A stretch of 64,000 nucleotides of DNA from Callorhinus ursinus (taxonomy: Eukaryota > Chordata > Mammalia > Carnivora > Otariidae), in the NCBI RefSeq assembly GCF_003265705.1, contig NW_020312902.1:14095903-14159902 (forward strand), read 5' to 3'. Each line of letters starts with the position of its first letter. The stretch's first letter is position 1. Below, piece by piece: positions 58,493 to 64,000 of the stretch. Both the position numbers and the translations under genes were made by a program. The notes under the pieces are model-generated. The model saw nothing but the letters and a program-made list of their open reading frames with translations. It did not search any database and was not told the origin of the DNA.

Positions 58493-60324
58493 ACACATAC
58501 ATGCAGGAGGCCCAGAGCTCTTCCCTTCCCATCCCCCTCCCCTCCCCCCTCCCCCCTGCCCAGCTGGGGCGCAGGCATTGTGTCCAGTACCGCCCAAGCC
58601 CCAGGGGACCAGGGTGGGAGAACAGCCTGGGATTTCACTGTGTGGGGGCCAGAATCCCTCCAGCCAGGCCGTGAGTAAGAGGGGGCGGGTGGGGAAACTG
58701 TGGAAAAGTCCTGGGGGCGCCTGCCCTCCCTGGAGAGGCCAGGTTGTGTTTGTGAGCTGGTCTGTCTTTGTTCTCCTCCAGCGATCACAGGAAGGTGGCG
58801 CCCAGCAGCCTGTTTCATTCCATCCATCCCCGGCTCATCTGTGAGAGGGGGAGCAGGGTGGCCAAGGGAGGGCTTTGTCTCCACTTTGTTTTCCTTTGTA
58901 TTTTCTCTCTGGTTCCTGCTCAGCCCCCTCGAAGACCCTCCCCATTGAGCCAGCTGTTGTCTGGAGCCTGCTTTCCATCACCGCAGCCTGGCCTCCCTGC
59001 CCCACAGCCTAAGTGTGGCCCGTCCTGAGCATTCACTGCTCTGCTTGGAGGCAGGGAGTGGAGAGAACGCAGGGTGGAGGGAGGGAAGGAGGACAAGTCT
59101 GGGGGGAGCCTTGGCATTCCTGCGGAGGTGGGTGTTAATGTTCCCTCCCAGCCAGCTCTTGTGGGCGAGATGGGGCCCAGAGGCGGAGGGAAATTCTGAG
59201 AAACACTAGCTCAAGCCAAGGCAACATCTGATGGTATATGAGGGCTGCTTCACTGTGGGAAATGGTTACCTCTGTGTTTCCATTGTTAACACGCCCCTGT
59301 GATCTCAGGTCCAGACATCTAAGGTGGGAATCCGGGGACCAGGGGAGACGCTTTGGTGCACACTGGCTGTAGGAAACGCTTCCTTCCTGAGAATGGAGGA
59401 CGCGTGTGGTGCCTTCTTTTGAAAGCGGGTGTCTCCAGAGGGCAGGATGTGAGCACCCTGGTGGGTCCCCAGGATCGCATGCGTCCTTGGTGCCCCGAGC
59501 AGGCAGCGCTGCATGTGGGTCTCTGCCAGGCACTTTGGAGAATGTCAAGACGAGCCTTCCGGGCCCTGGAAGTTGTGGGGTCAGACCAGAGCTCAGGCAG
59601 CTCACTATGATAAAAGAGCAGGATGGGGTGAACCGGGGAGATGGCGGGGTCTGGAGCTGTGGGCCTGGCAGGGCCTGCAGCCCCTCTGCGCTTCCCTCTC
59701 CCAGCTCCGTGGGCTCCTGCCTGTGAAATGGGGCTGCTGCACTGGTGAGCGGAGCTACCTGAGGGGAGAGGCAGGGGAGCAAGGACTGTGGGCTCCCTGC
59801 TCTGGGACATCTCCAGAGATGCCATCTGCACAAGGCACCAGGCCTACCCGTGCTCAGAAGGGCTTAATACATATGCTGTCACCCCCTGTCCCCATCCCCC
59901 TGCTTGTTCTTGTATCCCTTTCAAGAAAGAAGGGTTTGTCGCAGGAGTTGGGGGTGGAGAGGGATCAGGAAGGCTCTTGGAGGCCCTTTCCGAGATGGGC
60001 TTGCTGTGAGGACCATCGGGTAAGGTTTGGGTCATGTGGTGTGGACACGGTGCAGGGAATCGGGGGCAGTACAGGAGATGTTCAGGGGACAGTCAGTAAT
60101 CGGAAGTGGCCAGGGCAAGTGGGAAGAGAACTGAGGGATCCCCCAAGGCTGGGGGCCAGGCCCTGAACATCAGTCTTAAAGCTCTGACCCGTGTCGCAGT
60201 GAGACGGAGAAGGGCGACCTCCAGGGAGGAGGAGGTGGTGGCTGGGGGTGACGGAGGGCTCCGAGGAGCTGAATCCGAAGGCTCCACCTCAGAGGTGGCA
60301 GGGGGGTGGGGTGGGGCCAGGAGG

Positions 60325-60800
60325 CTGTGTTAGTCTCCCAGGGCTGCTTTGACAAAACACCACAAACCAGCTGGGTGGCAAAATGACAGAAACGACCCTC
60401 TCAGAGTTCTGGAGGCCTGAAGTCTGAAATCAAGGTACCCGCAGGGCCAGCCTGCCTCCGAATGCTCCGGGGGATCGGGGAGGGGTACTTCCTTGCCCCG
60501 TCCAGCGTGCGGGGGCTCCAGGCCTTCCAGCTTTGGCAGCTTCGCTTCAGCCTCCGCCCCCGGCTTCTGTCACCTTCTCATCACTGTCTGTTTGCTCCTT
60601 TTCTGTCTCTTTATAAAGACACTTGTCACTGGATTTAGGGCCCGTCCGGGTAATGCAGGCTGAGCTCATCTCAAGGTCCTTAATTTAATTACATCTGTAA
60701 AGATGCTTCCTTCCAAGTAAAGTCACATTCACAGGGTATGGGTATTAGCATGGGGACTTATCTTTTTAAGGGTCACCGTTCAACCCACTGCAGCAACTGT
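60325..60800 (-). mobile_element. MaLR-type LTR remnant
   Basis: TGTGTTAGTCTCCCAGGGCT and CAGAGTTCTGGAGGCCTGAA at the start and the decayed end near 60790 fit a reversed LTR related to that at 39133. No coding content. Confidence 0.65.
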
Positions 60801-61669
60801 TGGATTCAGGGTGGCCTGGGGGAGAACAGGTGAGAGAAAGCTGGATGTGGACCAGGACAAAAGGCTGCCAGGGGGGCCCCTTCCTGTCCCTGGGGCCTGC
60901 AAGCTTGCCTGCCATGCCTTAGTGTCTGAGACGCCAGGCCTCAGTCTGTCCGTCCCAGGACACTGTGATTTCCCATGACGTGCTGTGGGGACATCAGGCA
61001 GCATGGCTGGACGGAAGGACATCCTGTCCTTCCTGGGAGATTGATGGCTTCCCTGCCTTCTCCGTCTGTTGCTTGCCAAGGGATGTGTATGAGCTGCTGA
61101 TGGAAGAACAGGACCAGGAAGGACGTGGGCTCTCCCACCCACATCAGCGGAGTCCAGGCCCCTCTCCTTCCTGCACTTGGGCTGACCAGCTGCATGACCC
61201 CAGACCAGAGGATTGGGTTGGCATCCTGGTGACTTTTTGGAAACCCCTCCCCTCCTGAAAGCGGGCCTTGAGGAAACTGAGTGGTTTGGCCGGTGTGACT
61301 GGCCACCCTCTGTGCGTCTGGCCACCGTGGCCATGGGGCCATGACAGCAGAGCTCACCTTGATGAGAAGGCCGCTCCCCTCACGGCGTAAACTTTGCCGT
61401 GGGCTCTCCTCCACTGGGCATGGCGGGCAGGGTGGGGTGGGGGGTTGTCTCTCTGCTCTCTCCCCCACTCCGACCAGGGTCCAGTCTTGGCCCCTGCTTC
61501 TTCTGAGCCCAGTGTGGGATCCCCCCTGGGTTAGGGAGGGGCGGTGGGGGTCTGGTTCTCCAGTCCTGGGGACCACAGACCTTAGACAGCAACACCAAGT
61601 GCTCCTTTGTGCATACCCAGCAGGCTGCAGAGTCTCTGTTCTCTTCTAGTCCCTGGAGAGGCTGTGGAG

Positions 61670-61745
61670 AAGGCCTTTAGGTAAATCCCTAGCACAGGCC
61701 TGGCCCATGGCCAGCCCTCGTAAATGCCAGTTATGATTATTCTGG
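61670..61745 (+). repeat. MIR-like tail
   Basis: TCCCTAGCACAGGCCTGGCC, CTCGTAAATGCCAGTTATGA and TTATTCT resemble the MIR 3' end. Confidence 0.5.
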
Positions 61746-64000
61746 GGGTGGCTGCTGGAATGACTGGGAGACACTGGAATACAGTCAGGACTGGGTTTGG
61801 GGAGAAGGGTCGAGACAGGAGGGCTATTTCAGGGAGTCCTGTTCACGGAGGAAATAGTAGGAGGTGGAATTGCTGAGGGGGAAGAGTGAGGAGCGTCCCG
61901 GGGTCAAGGGCAGCCTTGAGGACGCTTCCTAGGGGGTGGGGAGTGCCAGTGGACAGGAGAAAGGAGGCACGTAGAGGAGGCTGGGGACCAGGGCCCGCAG
62001 GCTTTAGGTGGCCCACTGACATATTTTATTTGGCTTCCATGGTTTTCAAAGAATTTTTGAAATAGCACCCGACATTGTAAAATTGAGGGATGTTGATAAA
62101 ATCCAGATTTCTGGCTTCTCTTGGAAAAAAAAAAAAAAAAGATCATGCCATTCTCAGCATACAGCACATGCGATGTGGTGGCTTTCCCCTTTAGACAAAG
62201 CGTGTGGGACCAGTTGACCCCGTGCCCATCACTTGGATTGCCAGCATCGGCAGCCTCGCCCATTTACTACGGGGCCCTGCCCCCAGCCCTCTCCCCCACA
62301 CTTGGTCTTACAACCCTTGCCTTCAGGAAGGTGACTGAAAGGAGGGAAGGGAAGGAGCCCAGTGGCCATGAAAGTGGCAGGCTGGAGGAAGGTGAGCCTG
62401 GCTGGAGGCCAAGACAGGTGTTCTTCTTGGGGATGGGGGGTGGAAGGCGGTGGGGGTGGCTGTAAAGACACGGAGAAGAAGAGACACTGGGGGCCCAGCA
62501 CCTCACCCGTCAACTCATTTCTCAATTATACTTTGTTGGTTCTCTTCCTTCCTCCTTCTTCACTTCCTTCCTCTGCCTGCCCTCCCTCTCCTACCCAGGC
62601 GTGGGGCCACAGGACCCAGCCCCTCCCCAGTGCTGCTCAGACCCTCCCCTATCCCTACCCCATTGGGGGTGCACACAAAAAGGAACCTCAGCAAGAGATG
62701 GCCTTGCTGGGGCGTGGGCCAGTCTGCAAGGCCTTTCTCCTCTCCTGCAAGGGACTTCTGTCCTGGAAGGGTGAGAGCCATCTATGCTGAGCCTGTTTAC
62801 ACCCCACCCACCCACCCCAGGCTCCGAGTTGGGTGAAGAGGAAGGAGCTTGTGGAGACATGTCACTCCCACAGCGACCATCTCCTCCCTAACACATGAGA
62901 AGTCAGCTCTCACTGACATATTGGGCGCCTGACAAATGGGGCAACCTGGTGCCTGGGAGGAGACAGGAAGACATTCAGCTTTTGGAACTTGCTGGAACTG
63001 TAGCTAGGAAGGCAAGGACTTGTGGGCAAAATGACACAAAGGAAGAGCAGGAAGGTGGCCTGACCTGCAAGAGTTCTAAGAAGGGCAAGGGAGGCCTGCA
63101 CTGAGGGGCAGGCTCCCGGAGGAGGGGCCCGTGAGCTGGTCCTGAATGAAGGTGCCCCTGGGCTGGGCAGGGAAGCTGATGCCAGCGTGCAGCATGGGCT
63201 CCGCTAGAAAGAGGCATAGGATCGGGGTCAGGCAGGTCAGACCGCAGGGTCTGCAGACAGGGCTGCAGACAGACAGCTTGCTCATGGCGCCCAAACTCCA
63301 CCCCAAGACTCAGGGTCAAACTCGAGCTCTGCATTCAACCTATCCTTTCTTACAGTCCTGTTTCCTCGGGGCACAGCCAACCCGGATGATCTGGGTGGTC
63401 GCCCCTGGCCATGATGCCTGGGAGGTGGCAGGGCTCACTCATCCCCTGGGTGGGTGGAGGGAGTACAGAGGGAGGGGGACAGCTCACGGCAGACAGGGAG
63501 CCTTAGAAGCCACACAGTAGACCTTTCTGCCTTATCAGTCTCTTCACAAGGTAGGATGTTGCAAGTACCTAACTCATGCTCTGAGAATCGAACGACAGAA
63601 TACACGCCGAGTACCTAGCTTTGTACGTTCTGGCTGTTCACGGGAACACGAACGCCCGCCGCCCCTTCTCTGTTGTCTGTCCGTCCGGGAATCCCTGGGA
63701 GGGCCTGCCTGCCTGGATCACTTCGACCCCACCCTCCTGCTCAGTCAGTCTCTTCTTTAGGTCTCTTTAGTTTCATATGTAAAATGGGCCTTAGATGAGT
63801 ACAACACTAAATTCTCACTTCCTTGAATGTGTGGCTTTATTGCCCCCAAACAGCCGTGTACCTCGCCAGGTGGGCCTGAGAAACTCCAGCACGAGACCGG
63901 GGCGCACAGTAGGGGTGCAGCCCAAACTTACTGACAGCTCCGTTTCCCCTGGCCCCTTATTCCTCAGAGGGTGCAGAGCCTAAGCAGTGGGAAAGGGACC

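Larger units (their letters stand above)
57659..64000. other. Probable ITPRIP intron 1, right part
   Basis: GC-rich DNA with the GT repeat at 58450, an LTR remnant (60325-60800) and an A16 run at 62125. Many open frames reflect high GC. I compared them with recalled ITPRIP protein blocks and found none, so the coding exon lies beyond the right edge. Confidence 0.4.

Noticed and set aside
58426..58884. 152-codon frame with a His/Thr repeat
   Set aside because: It encodes the GT microsatellite and neighbouring GC-rich DNA, with no family likeness.
1..64000. CRISPR arrays, operons, phage or other bacterial systems
   Set aside because: The DNA is clearly mammalian: spliced coding exons, carnivore SINEs, L1, MIR and L2 throughout; regular short repeats are microsatellites or SINE tails.

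Overview
The window is nuclear DNA from a mammal of the order Carnivora. It carries many copies of the carnivore-only tRNA-Lys-derived SINE (heads reading GGGGCGCCTGGGTGGCTCAG, CT-rich middle, AAATAAATAAA tails), L1 pieces, and older mammalian repeats (MIR, L2, MLT1, Tigger). The SINE subtype is not the dog type and fits an arctoid (bear, seal or mustelid lineage) better, but the species cannot be fixed from the sequence alone.

Left half (1 to about 34.7 kb): the first nine coding exons of CFAP58 (CCDC147), a coiled-coil protein of the sperm flagellum and motile cilia, on the minus strand. All nine exons join in frame with canonical AG/GT ends and encode 455 residues, roughly the N-terminal half of a protein of about 870 residues. 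The remaining exons lie beyond base 1. Exon 1 holds only three codons and sits beside a GC-rich promoter (about 34.74-35.11 kb) with an RFX-type X-box, GC boxes and an octamer.

Middle (35-48 kb): intergenic DNA made of L1, L2, MIR, LTR and SINE insertions, with no gene I can support. Right part (48.5-64 kb): a strong CpG island at about 48.5-49.8 kb followed by GC-rich non-coding DNA. From the known mammalian order (ITPRIP and CFAP58 divergent, promoters roughly 15 kb apart) this is most likely the ITPRIP promoter, with the long first intron running off the right edge. No ITPRIP coding sequence is in the window. A 100-base assembly gap (57542-57641) sits inside a poly-C run.

No new multigene system is present. 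The most unusual items are: a probable retrotransposed 5' half of tRNA-Lys without an A-tail, bounded by a 17-bp target duplication (25798-25868); a SINE with three copies of its target site and a 16-base decoy head (13325-13574); a SINE lodged 15 bases inside the CFAP58 exon 3 donor; and two related, unidentified 230-250 bp segments on either side of exon 5.
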